Shown in pieces: positions 1-9,049 of a DNA stretch of 64,000 nt. The stretch is from the NCBI GenBank assembly GCA_013204025.1, contig JABMOW010000026.1, positions 1 through 64,000 of the forward strand, in the 5' to 3' direction. Made by a program: the position numbers and the translations under genes. The notes under the pieces were generated by a model. It did not search any database. It was not told the DNA's origin and worked only from the letters and a program-made list of their open reading frames with translations. Numbering within the stretch: the stretch's first letter is position 1; each line of letters starts with the position of its first letter. This DNA is from Fidelibacterota bacterium. GTDB taxonomy: Bacteria; Fidelibacterota; Marinisomatia; SCGC-AAA003-L08; JACNLC01.

Positions 1-226
1 AACCTCTAGTGTATCTGTTGTCACGCCAGTGGCACCGCAGAGTAGCTACGTTTGGAAGGTATAAGCGCTGAAAGCATATAAGCGCGAAACCCACCACAAG
101 ATGAGATTTCCCTCTGTTGAAAAACAGACTTAAGGCTTCCAGAAGAAGACTGGATTGATAGGCCACAGATGTACGCACAGCAATGTGTTCAGTCGAGTGG
201 TACTAATTAGCCGAGCGGCTTGATCA
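1..226 (+). rRNA. 23S ribosomal RNA, 3' end (partial)
   Basis: The first ~226 bases match the 3' end of bacterial 23S rRNA (domain VI and the terminal helix). Recognisable pieces are the GTTGTCACGCCAGTGGCAC stretch, the block with GCTGAAAGCATATAAGC, the GAAACCCACC..AAGATGAGATTTCCCT region, and the closing GGTACTAATTAGCCGAGCGGCTTGATC. The 5' part lies outside the window. The 3' boundary is placed by analogy with E. coli and may be off by a few bases. The 5S gene follows after about 55 bases, the usual 23S-5S order. Confidence 0.95.
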
Positions 227-280
227 AATATTCAATTTTTTAGACAATTATTAGTTTTATGACAATTCTCCAAAAATTAT

Positions 281-395
281 CCGGTGACGATGGCATAGGG
301 GGTACACCCGATCCCTTCCCGAACTCGGAAGTTAAGCCCTATCACGCCGATGGTACTGCACGGGAGACCAGTGTGGGAGAGTAGGTAGTCGCCGG
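281..395 (+). rRNA. 5S ribosomal RNA
   Basis: This is a ~115-base 5S rRNA. Its 5' end (CCGGTGACGATGGCATAGGG) pairs with the 3' end (GTAGTCGCCGG) as helix I. The conserved loop motifs CCCGAACTCGGAAGTTAAGC and GATGGTACTGC..GGGAGACC..GTGGGAGAGTAGG are present. It lies downstream of the 23S gene and is closed by a strong terminator. The ends are accurate to a few bases. Confidence 0.96.
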
Positions 396-403
396 TAACC
401 TTT

Positions 404-427
404 AAAGGGCTCATTTGAGCCCTTTTT
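404..427 (+). terminator. Intrinsic terminator of the rRNA operon
   Basis: A GC-rich hairpin with arms AAAGGGCTC and GAGCCCTTT around a four-base ATTT loop runs into a T-rich tail just after the 5S gene. It fits Rho-independent termination of rRNA transcription. Confidence 0.85.
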
Positions 428-496
428 CATTTTGGTAAACTCTGTATTATTTCTATTGTTAGCAGTAAATTTACCCGAAACTAATGGATTAATATA

Positions 497-2047
497 ATGC
501 AGAAAAGAAAAATTCTTTGGGCAGATGATGAAATCGATCTGCTTAAACCTCATATCCTGTTTTTAGAAAAAAAAGGATATCATGTCCATCCGGTAAATTC
601 AGGCGAAGATGCCATCGAAGTATTGAAATCTGAATCATATGATATTGTCCTTTTGGATGAAATGATGACCGGACTTGATGGACTTACCACACTGCATATA
701 ATAAAAATGATGCTTCCCAATCTACCGGTTGTGATGATCACAAAAAATGAAGATGAGTGGTTGATGGATGAGGCTATTGGTCAGCAAATTACCAATTATT
801 TAACAAAGCCTGTCAACCCGAGTCAGGTTCTTCTTGCCTGTAAAAATATTTTAGAAAAAACTAAATTACAGAGCGATCACACAACAAAGACTTACCTGAA
901 TGATTTTCAAAAAATCAGTGAAGACATCAATATTGCCGAAACGATAGAAGACTGGTATAAAATTTATCAAAGTTTAATCACTTGGAATATCCGCTTTGAC
1001 AATTCCGAGGACACCAGTTTACAGCAGATACTATTGGAACAGACGGGTGCATCAAATAAATTATTCACACAATTTATAAAAACTAATTATAAAAAATGGA
1101 TTAAGAAAAGCAAGAGACCAACACTGTCACCTGACATCTTTAATAATTATCTAAGACCTCTTTTGATAAATGATGAGAAGATAGTTTTTATAGTAATCGA
1201 TTGTCTTCGATTTGACCAGATTAATGCAATTCTAGAGACGTTGTATCCTCAGTACAATTATTCAGTGGATTCCTCCTTATCAATTCTTCCTTCAGCGACA
1301 CCCTATTCCAGAAATGCAATATTTAGTGGTTTATTTCCTTCAGAAATATCAAAACACTATCCTGATCTTTGGATTGATAATCCAAGTGAGGAGACCAGTT
1401 TAAATCAACATGAAGAAAGACTTTTGCAAGACCAACTTAAAAGAGCTGGATTATCTAATAAATCTTCAAGCTATCATAAAATATTAACATATCAGGAAGG
1501 CACAAAATTAGAAAATCGCATATCTGATTTTAAAAGTGTCGATATAATTTCTATTGTTGTCAATTTCGTTGATATGTTGGGACATTCCAGATCCGAATCA
1601 GATGTATTAAAAGAAATGGTCCCGGATGAATCGGCTTATCGTCAGGTAGTAAAATCCTGGTTCGAAAAATCGTGGCTATCATCAGTTTTAAATCAAATTC
1701 AATCATGGAACAGAACTATCATAATAACCAGTGATCATGGAACCATCAGAGTTAAAAAACCAATCCGAGTGAAAGCAGATAGAGGCACATCTACCGGAGT
1801 AAGGTATAAATATGGTAGAAACTTAAATGTTGATTCAAAATCCTCTTTGACAATATCATCTCCTTCAGAGTATGGTCTTCCTGAATCTGAAAAAGTTCAA
1901 AATTATATTATTGGTTGCGACCAATCTTTTTATGTTTATCCAAATGATTATCATTTTTTTATAAATAAATTTCAGGATACATTTCAACATGGCGGTATCT
2001 CGCTGGAAGAAATGATCGTACCGGTTATCACGTTAAAAGGAAAATAG
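497..2047 (+). CDS. porX: PorX-like response regulator with C-terminal PglZ domain
   Basis: At 516 aa this is the size and architecture of PorX, a regulator of the type IX secretion system (T9SS) in Bacteroidota. Residues 1-125 form a CheY-like receiver: acidic pocket D10/D11, phospho-acceptor D54 in IVLLDEMM, and a conserved K in LTKPVNP. The rest is an alkaline-phosphatase-like PglZ domain. Its metal-site residues are visible as D235 (VIDCLRFD), T268 (PSATPYSRN), D/H in FVDMLGHS and D413/H414 (TSDHGT). Known PorX proteins have phosphodiesterase activity and act with the kinase PorY and a sigma factor. The gene follows the rRNA terminator and is 2 nt from tsaE. No clear Shine-Dalgarno (SD) sequence precedes the ATG. 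The family call is firm; a T9SS role here is inferred, supported by a C25 protease with a sorting domain at 38.9 kb. Confidence 0.9.
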   Translation: MQKRKILWADDEIDLLKPHILFLEKKGYHVHPVNSGEDAIEVLKSESYDIVLLDEMMTGLDGLTTLHIIKMMLPNLPVVMITKNEDEWLMDEAIGQQITNYLTKPVNPSQVLLACKNILEKTKLQSDHTTKTYLNDFQKISEDINIAETIEDWYKIYQSLITWNIRFDNSEDTSLQQILLEQTGASNKLFTQFIKTNYKKWIKKSKRPTLSPDIFNNYLRPLLINDEKIVFIVIDCLRFDQINAILETLYPQYNYSVDSSLSILPSATPYSRNAIFSGLFPSEISKHYPDLWIDNPSEETSLNQHEERLLQDQLKRAGLSNKSSSYHKILTYQEGTKLENRISDFKSVDIISIVVNFVDMLGHSRSESDVLKEMVPDESAYRQVVKSWFEKSWLSSVLNQIQSWNRTIIITSDHGTIRVKKPIRVKADRGTSTGVRYKYGRNLNVDSKSSLTISSPSEYGLPESEKVQNYIIGCDQSFYVYPNDYHFFINKFQDTFQHGGISLEEMIVPVITLKGK

Positions 2048-2049
2048 TC

Positions 2050-2475
2050 TTGAAAAGCGGATGGACAAACTGTATCACTTCCTCTCCAGAAGAGACTTTT
2101 GAAAAAGGTAAACAGTTCGCTAGATTTATTGAAACGGGAGATATTTTTGCTTTATCCGGACAATTAGCATCCGGTAAAACTACATTTATTAAAGGTATTG
2201 CCAACGGACTCGGGTATAAAGGTGAAGTGACATCTCCAACTTTTACCTTGATCAATGAATATCATTCCATACCTGAAATAATCCATCTGGATTGTTATCG
2301 TGAAACAAATTTGAATAGATGGATAAATTTGGGAATCAACGAGTATTTCAATACTGACAGCATTGTATTTATTGAATGGCCAGAGGTTATAAAAGCACTA
2401 CTCCCAGATAGGACAATTACTATTTTATTGTCACACATTGAAGAGAACAAGAGAAAGATAAATATTAACATATGA
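2050..2475 (+). CDS. tsaE: tRNA threonylcarbamoyladenosine biosynthesis ATPase TsaE
   Basis: TsaE is the P-loop ATPase of the TsaB-TsaD-TsaE complex, which places N6-threonylcarbamoyl on A37 of ANN-decoding tRNAs. The Walker A motif GQLASGKT sits at residues 37-44, followed by the family's TSPTF stretch and HLDCYR. At 141 aa the length is typical. The start is a TTG two bases after the porX stop; no in-frame ATG gives a full-length domain. The stop overlaps the tsaB start by 4 nt, so the two subunits of one complex are probably translationally coupled. Confidence 0.93.
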   Translation: MKSGWTNCITSSPEETFEKGKQFARFIETGDIFALSGQLASGKTTFIKGIANGLGYKGEVTSPTFTLINEYHSIPEIIHLDCYRETNLNRWINLGINEYFNTDSIVFIEWPEVIKALLPDRTITILLSHIEENKRKININI

Positions 2476-3089
2476 ATATCCTTTCAATTGAATCCACTAC
2501 CGATGTTTGTGGTGTTTGTGTGGTGACTCCACATGAGACTCTGTATTATCAGGAAATTACTCAACCTAAAATTCATTCAGAAAAATTACCACAGTTCGTT
2601 CATAATGCCATCCATCAAAGTAAAAAACCAATATCTGCAATAGCAGTATCCATTGGTCCAGGTTCATATACTGGTTTACGTATCGGTGTCAGTCTTGCAA
2701 AAGGACTTGCCTTCGCCATGGGATTGCCTATAATTCCTGTACCGACACTTGTTTCCATGAATGATAGTCTAAAATCCGAAGATAATCCCAGATTCGTTTT
2801 TGTCCACTCTTATGGTGAGTGGATATTTGTTCAAAAATTTCTAGATGCATTAGCAGAAAGCGAACCGCAATGCATCCGTATAAAAGATTTTCAGCCTGAT
2901 TCCGTTGTTAATCGAATTTATGGATACGGAGATTTCTTTTCAGAGCAGAAGGAATTCGAAGTTCAGCAAGTTTGTCCGTCTTCGAAGTGGGTTGGGAATT
3001 CTGCTATTAAATATTTTGACCTTTGGGTTGAAAATGACATTAATAAAGTGACCCCGTTATACATAACAAACTTCAAATTGCAATCATGA
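2472..3089 (+). CDS. tsaB: tRNA threonylcarbamoyladenosine biosynthesis protein TsaB
   Basis: TsaB is the non-catalytic ASKHA-fold partner that scaffolds TsaD in t6A synthesis. The N-terminus has the family's SIESTTDVCGV strand, and residues ~60-80 carry the hallmark SIGPGSYTGLRIGVSLAKGLA. At 205 aa it is slightly shorter than E. coli TsaB (231), the difference lying in the variable C-terminal half. It overlaps tsaE upstream and rimI downstream by 4 nt each. tsaD itself is not in the window. Confidence 0.93.
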   Translation: MNILSIESTTDVCGVCVVTPHETLYYQEITQPKIHSEKLPQFVHNAIHQSKKPISAIAVSIGPGSYTGLRIGVSLAKGLAFAMGLPIIPVPTLVSMNDSLKSEDNPRFVFVHSYGEWIFVQKFLDALAESEPQCIRIKDFQPDSVVNRIYGYGDFFSEQKEFEVQQVCPSSKWVGNSAIKYFDLWVENDINKVTPLYITNFKLQS

Positions 3090-3535
3090 TGATCGTCCAA
3101 ATAAATGAATCCCATATCAATGAGATCCTACGACTTGAAAATCAAATTTATACCAGACCCTGGTCGAAGAATCATTTTCTTTTGGAAATAACTGACTCCG
3201 CGAACTCAATAAATATAGCATGCATAGCGGAAAAGGGAGACGTTAGATCTTATATTTTCGGGAAGTGTCAAGCAGGTAATTACCATCTGACAAATATTGC
3301 CGTTCATCCCAATTTCCGTCGAAAAAAAGTGGCATCAAAAATGTTAGATTACTTGTTCGGAAAATTAGATGATTTAAATGTCAAGAGTATATTCCTTGCA
3401 ATAAAGAATGAAAATGAACCTGCAAGGAGGTTGTTTTTATCAAAACAGTTTTATGAACAGAACAAAGATAAAAATTATTATACAAAAAACGATGAAGCCG
3501 TAGTCCTTACTTTGGAGTTAAAACCTAATGGTTGA
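3086..3535 (+). CDS. rimI: GNAT N-acetyltransferase, RimI-like
   Basis: This 149-aa GNAT protein has the acetyl-CoA binding pattern NIAVHPNFRRKKVASKML, equivalent to the V-x-P-x-x-R/Q-x-x-G/A signature, followed by the conserved NEPARRLF segment and a C-terminal tyrosine region (KNYYTK). RimI acetylates the N-terminal alanine of ribosomal protein S18 and is commonly linked to tsaB, as here. The first two codons are both ATG; the first gives the 4-nt overlap with tsaB. The family is certain. S18 as the substrate is inferred from context. Confidence 0.85.
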   Translation: MMIVQINESHINEILRLENQIYTRPWSKNHFLLEITDSANSINIACIAEKGDVRSYIFGKCQAGNYHLTNIAVHPNFRRKKVASKMLDYLFGKLDDLNVKSIFLAIKNENEPARRLFLSKQFYEQNKDKNYYTKNDEAVVLTLELKPNG

Positions 3536-4394
3536 ATGGTTTAGAAGATCTACCGATAAAATAAAGACCATCAGTAAAAAGGATACCGCAGAAGGTATTT
3601 GGGTCAAATGTCCTCGTTGTACACAAGTCATTTACAGTGAGGAGCTTAAAAAGAATCAATATGTCTGTTCTGGGTGCTCTCATCATTTCAGAATTACCAG
3701 TCAACAATATTTTAATATGTTGCTGGATGATCCAAAAAATATTTTGGAAATTGGGAAAAATATAGAATCTGTTGACCCTTTAAAATTTAATGCAGTTTCA
3801 AAGTATTCAGACCAGTTAAAAGCAGCCAAAGAAAAAACAGGATATAATGACGCTATCCGTACGGTCGTCGGTGAGATCGGTGGATATAAAACTGCAATTG
3901 GTATCATGGATTTTTCATTTATTGGTGGAAGTATGGGATCCGTTGTGGGCGAAAAAATCAGCAGACTGGTTTCATATGCTATTTCAAATAAAACGCCATT
4001 AATAATTGTATCTGCCTCAGGTGGTGCCCGAATGCAGGAAGGATCTTACAGTCTGATGCAAATGGCAAAAACAAGTGCGATGGTGGCAAAATTTTCAAAA
4101 GAAAAAGGTCTGTTTATATCTATTTTAACAGATCCGACAACAGGTGGAACGACAGCAAGTTTTGCCATGCTTGGTGATATTATTTTAGCTGAGCCCAATG
4201 CCTTAATCGGATTTGCAGGGGCGAGGGTTATAAAACAGACTATCGGTCAGGACTTGCCTGAGGGATTCCAACGAGCTGAATTTTTACTTGACAAGGGATT
4301 TGTCGATAGCATTGTTCATCGTTCAGACTTGAAAAATACATTAATAAAGATTTTCAAATTTTTTAAATATCACCCAGACCACCTGGTGACTTGA
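3528..4394 (+). CDS. accD: Acetyl-CoA carboxylase carboxyltransferase subunit beta
   Basis: AccD is the beta subunit of the carboxyltransferase that moves the carboxyl group from biotin to acetyl-CoA, making malonyl-CoA for fatty acid synthesis. The four-cysteine zinc finger typical of bacterial AccD is complete (C28, C31, C47, C50). The crotonase-fold core contains SGGARMQEG and a glycine-rich TGGTTASFAMLGD. At 288 aa it is full length. The ATG overlaps the end of rimI by 8 nt. accA and the biotin components are not in the window. Confidence 0.96.
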   Translation: MVEWFRRSTDKIKTISKKDTAEGIWVKCPRCTQVIYSEELKKNQYVCSGCSHHFRITSQQYFNMLLDDPKNILEIGKNIESVDPLKFNAVSKYSDQLKAAKEKTGYNDAIRTVVGEIGGYKTAIGIMDFSFIGGSMGSVVGEKISRLVSYAISNKTPLIIVSASGGARMQEGSYSLMQMAKTSAMVAKFSKEKGLFISILTDPTTGGTTASFAMLGDIILAEPNALIGFAGARVIKQTIGQDLPEGFQRAEFLLDKGFVDSIVHRSDLKNTLIKIFKFFKYHPDHLVT

Positions 4395-4414
4395 TTATAT
4401 AGGCAGTATTCCCT

Positions 4415-5959
4415 ATGATGAATGAACAGACAGTGGCCATCATTGATTTCGGCTCTCAATACACACAATTAATCACGCGCAGAATCAGGGAACATCATGT
4501 CTATTCGGAGATTTTCCCTCATACCGTATCTTTATCTCAACTTAAACAAAAAAAAGTAAATGCGATCATTTTATCCGGGGGACCTTCAAGTGTGTATGCA
4601 GAGAAGGCTCCATCCCTGGGATCAGATATTTTCCAATCCGATCTCCCCATTTTGGGAATCTGCTACGGATTGCAATTACTTGTTCACAGAACCGATGGGA
4701 ATGTATTGAATCGAGGTAGAGGTGAGTACGGACGTGCAACTCTCATGAAAAATCTGGATTCTCCCTTACTATCTGGTGTCCCGAATCAATCGCAGGTCTG
4801 GATGAGTCACGGTGATGAAATTGATGTTCTTAATTCAGAATGGGAAAGGACTGCAGAGACTACCGGAGGTGTGATTGCTGCGATTCAACATCAGACGAAA
4901 CCATTTCATGGAGTTCAATTCCACCCTGAGGTTATACACACAACTGATGGCAATACCATAATCTCTAATTTTCTATTTAAAATTGCTCATTGTATTCCCA
5001 ACTGGACACCCTCAAATTTTATCCAAAATGCCATCCGTCAGATCCATGATCAGGTTGGGGATAAAAAAGTGATATGTGGATTAAGCGGAGGTGTTGACTC
5101 TTCAGTAGTAGCAGCTTTGTTGCATAAAGCAATCGGAAACCAATCGCATTGTATTTTCATTGATCATGGACTGTTGCGTCACGAGGAGGTCTCTTATGTA
5201 TTGGACTCCCTGCAAAACGGAATGGGAATTAAAATCCACCACCATAATTTCGCAGATGAATTTATTAATGAATTATCAGGCGTCACTGATCCTGAGGAAA
5301 AAAGAAAAATTATTGGTAAGCTATTTATCCGATCTTTTGAAAAATGTGCTGCCCAACTTGGAGACATTGAGTTTCTTGCACAGGGGACGCTTTATCCTGA
5401 TGTGATTGAATCTGGTGGGTCTGTTTTAGGTCCGTCTGTTACCATTAAATCGCATCATAATGTGGGAGGTTTACCTGATGACATGAAGTTCAATTTGGTT
5501 GAACCGCTAAGGGATCTGTTTAAAGACGAAGTAAGAAAAGTCGGTTATGAACTTGGAATACCTGATTTTATTATAAACCGACATCCTTTCCCCGGGCCTG
5601 GTTTGGCCGTAAGAATCATTGGTGAAATTACCATTAATCGGTTACGTATCCTCCGCGAGGCAGACCGAATATTTCTTGAAATCCTAAAAAACACCGGTGA
5701 ATACGATAAAATATGGCAAGCCTTCGCCGTGCTGGTACCGATTAAAACGGTCGGAGTAATGGGAGATACCAGAAGTTATGAGAATTTGATTGCTTTACGT
5801 GCGGTCACTAGCTTGGATGGAATGACTGCTGAGTGGTATCATCTTCCATTTGAAGTACTCAATATGTGTTCTACTAAAATTGTTAACGATGTAAAAGGGG
5901 TAAATCGGGTTGTGTATGACATTACTGGTAAACCACCCGGAACTATCGAATGGGAATGA
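4415..5959 (+). CDS. guaA: GMP synthase (glutamine-hydrolysing)
   Basis: GuaA converts XMP to GMP using ATP and glutamine. The N-terminal class I amidotransferase has the nucleophile C83 in GICYGLQ and the His/Glu pair in QFHPEV. The PP-loop ATP pyrophosphatase domain has GLSGGVDSS near residue 225. The C-terminal dimerisation domain ends in the conserved PPGTIEWE. At 514 aa it is full length. Two ATG codons start the frame; either is possible. It follows accD by 20 nt and probably shares its transcript. Confidence 0.97.
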   Translation: MMNEQTVAIIDFGSQYTQLITRRIREHHVYSEIFPHTVSLSQLKQKKVNAIILSGGPSSVYAEKAPSLGSDIFQSDLPILGICYGLQLLVHRTDGNVLNRGRGEYGRATLMKNLDSPLLSGVPNQSQVWMSHGDEIDVLNSEWERTAETTGGVIAAIQHQTKPFHGVQFHPEVIHTTDGNTIISNFLFKIAHCIPNWTPSNFIQNAIRQIHDQVGDKKVICGLSGGVDSSVVAALLHKAIGNQSHCIFIDHGLLRHEEVSYVLDSLQNGMGIKIHHHNFADEFINELSGVTDPEEKRKIIGKLFIRSFEKCAAQLGDIEFLAQGTLYPDVIESGGSVLGPSVTIKSHHNVGGLPDDMKFNLVEPLRDLFKDEVRKVGYELGIPDFIINRHPFPGPGLAVRIIGEITINRLRILREADRIFLEILKNTGEYDKIWQAFAVLVPIKTVGVMGDTRSYENLIALRAVTSLDGMTAEWYHLPFEVLNMCSTKIVNDVKGVNRVVYDITGKPPGTIEWE

Positions 5960-5979
5960 CCAGAACCAGGTAAGGATTT

Positions 5980-6702
5980 ATGTCTGAACAATTGGTAAAT
6001 ATTAATTTTTCTGATCAACAATTTTTTGATTATTCCTCATTTTTAGGTGATCACGTATTTGCAGTAGTGAGCAAATCAGGTGCTGATACCGCGAATTTTG
6101 AAACCACAATAAAGGAACAGTCCGAATCGATACCGATGTTACAAATTGGAAATTATTATCAAAAATTAGCTTATCCCGGACAAATACACTCTGATAGTGT
6201 AATTTCCACCAACACAGGTGGATTTATTAAGAATTGTGACGGAATAGTAACTTCTTCTCAGAAAATTGCAATTCGAATCAAGGTTGCAGATTGTGTCCCG
6301 GTATTTTTATATGATCCCGAAAACCAAGTGAATGGATTGATCCACTCTGGATGGAGAGGAACTGTGAAACGGATTACTTCGAAAGGTATTTCCAAATTTA
6401 TTGAATTGGGAAGTAAGGTTTGTAACATAAAAGTCGTTCTTGGACCTTCGATTAAAATGAGAAATTATATAGTTCAGGAAGATGTAGCATCCAATTTTAG
6501 TGATCACAACAAAATGCAGATTTCAGAAGGATGGAAGATAGATTTGACAGGTGAAATAATAGACGAATTGACCGACATAGGAATACATCATCATCATATT
6601 CTTTCATCTGACATTTGCAGTTTTGAATCCGATGAGTGCCATAGCTATCGACGGGATGGGGAAAAAGCCGGCAGAATGTATGCGTTTATGGGGTGTGCAT
6701 GA
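5980..6702 (+). CDS. pgeF: Purine nucleoside phosphorylase PgeF-like (YfiH/laccase-domain family)
   Basis: This is a 240-aa member of the YfiH/PgeF multicopper-oxidoreductase-like family. The zinc-binding triad is visible: H70 in GQIHSD, C105 in KVADCVPVF and H122 in IHSGWRGT. Family members were first called polyphenol oxidases. Later work showed adenosine deaminase and purine nucleoside phosphorylase activities, and in E. coli a role in peptidoglycan precursor quality control. It overlaps uppP by 4 nt. The exact substrate here is not shown by the sequence. Confidence 0.88.
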   Translation: MSEQLVNINFSDQQFFDYSSFLGDHVFAVVSKSGADTANFETTIKEQSESIPMLQIGNYYQKLAYPGQIHSDSVISTNTGGFIKNCDGIVTSSQKIAIRIKVADCVPVFLYDPENQVNGLIHSGWRGTVKRITSKGISKFIELGSKVCNIKVVLGPSIKMRNYIVQEDVASNFSDHNKMQISEGWKIDLTGEIIDELTDIGIHHHHILSSDICSFESDECHSYRRDGEKAGRMYAFMGCA

Positions 6703-7487
6703 GTCTATTTGATAATATTATTCTTGGTTTTTTACAAGGACTGACCGAATTTTTACCTATCAGCAGTTCTGGACATTTAGTGATTGGCAAAAGTCTCCTA
6801 AATATCACAACACCCGGTGCAGTTTTGGAAATCCTACTCCATTTTGGAACGCTTCTTGCGATTGTTATCTATTACTTCAAGGATATCATCGCATTGATCA
6901 AGGGAATTTTCTCTCCTATCGACCGCAAACAATCGATAAATTATATTTCTGCGTTATTTGTTGCTACAATTCCAGCTGTCATTATTGGTTTAACATTCGA
7001 TGATTTCATTGAGGAGACTTTTTCAAGTGTAACTTTTGTGGGGATAAACCTCATCTTCACGGGCTTTGTATTATATTTTACGCGATGGAAAAAATCTGGT
7101 AAAACCCAGGATATCCCTTTACAAACAGCCCTAATTATTGGTTTAGCACAAGCCCTCGCAATTCTACCGGGAATCTCAAGATCAGGAATGACGATTTCCA
7201 TCGCTTTATATTTGGGTATTAATAATAAAGACGCTGCAAAATTCTCATTTATGATGGCAATTCCCGTTTTATTTGGCGCAGGATTGCTTCACTTTAACGA
7301 TGCAATTTTACTCAGTGGAGGTTCGAGTCCGGTTAATACTATAGCAGGATTTATTGTATCTGCCATAACCGGTTTTATTTGTATCCTTACTTTGGTCAAA
7401 GTGCTCAGTAAACAAAAATTATGGGTTTTTTCGTTTTATTGCTGGACAATTGGAACATTAAGTTTAATTATCACTTTGCTGAACTGA
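6699..7487 (+). CDS. uppP: Undecaprenyl-diphosphate phosphatase
   Basis: UppP (BacA) dephosphorylates undecaprenyl pyrophosphate, recycling the lipid carrier for wall and glycan synthesis. The catalytic signature EFLPISSSGH is at residues 17-26 and the second conserved block PGISRSGMT near residue 155. At least seven hydrophobic spans are visible in 262 aa. I chose the ATG at 6699, which overlaps the pgeF stop in an ATGA arrangement, over a GTG two codons upstream. Confidence 0.95.
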   Translation: MSLFDNIILGFLQGLTEFLPISSSGHLVIGKSLLNITTPGAVLEILLHFGTLLAIVIYYFKDIIALIKGIFSPIDRKQSINYISALFVATIPAVIIGLTFDDFIEETFSSVTFVGINLIFTGFVLYFTRWKKSGKTQDIPLQTALIIGLAQALAILPGISRSGMTISIALYLGINNKDAAKFSFMMAIPVLFGAGLLHFNDAILLSGGSSPVNTIAGFIVSAITGFICILTLVKVLSKQKLWVFSFYCWTIGTLSLIITLLN

Positions 7488-7491
7488 TCAC

Positions 7492-8478
7492 ATGAAAATT
7501 GTCACAACAAGGCAGCTAACCAAAAGATTAGAAAATGAAGATGTTTCTTCTTCGTATTTATTACTGGGAGATGATACTTTTATTCTGGATTTTAATGTTA
7601 ATATGATTAAAACTGCGTTTCTAAAAGAGGGAGGCAGTACTATTCGTTTTTCAATTGGTGACGATTCTGAAAATAATTTGATGGATGAATTAAACTCCAT
7701 TTCTCTTTTTGAAAATAGAAGGTTGATCCAAGTTCGACAGATTTCAAAACTTTCATCTAAAATCAGATCAGAGTTTATAGAATATTTATCGAAACCTGCT
7801 CCTGATATTTGTTTGATTCTTCTTGCTGATAATTACTATGACCGTTCTAAGTTTATTGAAACGCTTAAAAATACGGTTGTCAATCTTGATGCACGATCAC
7901 CAATAAATAAAAATAGTTTTAAAGAATGGATGCTGGATATTTGCCAAACAAAAAACATTAACATTGACGGTGCCGCATTAGAATTAATTATTGAAAAACA
8001 GGGAAATTCGCTTGCACAAGTTTTCAGTGAAATTACAAATCTGTGGTTAATGATTGAAGAAAAGGGACTGATCACTAAAGAATTGGTAGAACAAGTTGTC
8101 GGTTATGAGCGAGAATACCCCCTTTGGAAGTACCTGCATTCCCTGGGGAAGAAAAATTTATCTTCATCTCTTGAAATGATAGATTCACTCATTGATTTTG
8201 GTGTTAGCATTCCTCAAATTACCAGTGCTCTAAATACTTTATTTGAGAATGTTTATTGGACAAAAAGTAAAAAATCATATAACATGGGGTATCCAAGTCT
8301 GAATCGGTATCTACAAAATAATTTACATACATACAGTAGTATGTTTAACGTGGATGAAATCTCTCAAATATTTGTAAGCATCAGAAATGCAGATGTTATG
8401 TCAAAAACACGCACTATTTCTACGCATAATATTTTAATTCCTTTAACAATTAATATTTGTCAGGGCTTCAATGCTTGA
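7492..8478 (+). CDS. holA: DNA polymerase III subunit delta
   Basis: HolA is the clamp-loader subunit that opens the beta sliding clamp. This 328-aa protein has the delta-subunit layout: an N-terminal degenerate AAA+ fold with SSYLLLGDDTFIL, a middle region with SLFENRRLIQVRQ, and a helical C-terminal collar domain with VGYEREYPLWKYL. Sequence conservation in the family is low, so the call rests on overall pattern. It begins 4 nt after uppP and overlaps the sigma factor gene by 8 nt. Confidence 0.85.
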   Translation: MKIVTTRQLTKRLENEDVSSSYLLLGDDTFILDFNVNMIKTAFLKEGGSTIRFSIGDDSENNLMDELNSISLFENRRLIQVRQISKLSSKIRSEFIEYLSKPAPDICLILLADNYYDRSKFIETLKNTVVNLDARSPINKNSFKEWMLDICQTKNINIDGAALELIIEKQGNSLAQVFSEITNLWLMIEEKGLITKELVEQVVGYEREYPLWKYLHSLGKKNLSSSLEMIDSLIDFGVSIPQITSALNTLFENVYWTKSKKSYNMGYPSLNRYLQNNLHTYSSMFNVDEISQIFVSIRNADVMSKTRTISTHNILIPLTINICQGFNA

Positions 8479-9043
8479 ATATCAGATATCTGATGAAGAA
8501 TTAATGGCTCGCTTTCAGGAAGGTGATATTAATGCCTACAATCAGATCGTCTATCGTTATAAAGATAAACTGTTAAATTTTGTGCACCGGTTCCTAAATG
8601 ACATTGATCGGGCAGAAGATATCGTCCAGGATACGTTTATGAAAGTGTACACTCACAAACATTCGTACAGAGAAATTGCAAAATTTTCAACCTGGTTATA
8701 CACAATCGCAGGAAACCTCGCGAGAACTGAACTTCGAAAATTTAAAAGAAGAAATACGTACTCGCTTTCAGATATAAGTTATAATGACAAAGAATATGAA
8801 ATACCAGTGATTAAAGATCCAAGTTTGGACTTGGATAAAAACAATTTGGGAAAGAAAATCCAATGGGCAATGAACGAACTACCTCCTGATTTTAAAACGA
8901 TGATCATCCTAAGAGATATCCAGGAACTTTCATACGAAGACATCAGTAGAATCGTAGGTGTTCCGCTAGGGACGGTGAAATCCCGGATAAACCGGGGTAG
9001 ATTGAAATTACAAAACTTGCTCAATAAAATAGGAGGACGATGA
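8471..9043 (+). CDS. ECF-family RNA polymerase sigma factor
   Basis: At 190 aa this protein has only sigma regions 2 and 4. Region 2 (residues ~10-80) includes YRYKDKLLNFVHRFL, the core-binding DRAEDIVQDTFMKVY, and the -10-recognition FSTWLYTIAGNLARTELRK. Region 4 carries the helix-turn-helix LSYEDISRIVGVPLGTVKSR. It overlaps holA and is followed 6 nt later by a zinc-binding anti-sigma factor. This is the classical regulator pair, with release by an extracytoplasmic signal the likely control. The regulon is unknown. Confidence 0.94.
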   Translation: MLEYQISDEELMARFQEGDINAYNQIVYRYKDKLLNFVHRFLNDIDRAEDIVQDTFMKVYTHKHSYREIAKFSTWLYTIAGNLARTELRKFKRRNTYSLSDISYNDKEYEIPVIKDPSLDLDKNNLGKKIQWAMNELPPDFKTMIILRDIQELSYEDISRIVGVPLGTVKSRINRGRLKLQNLLNKIGGR

Positions 9044-9049
9044 TACTGA

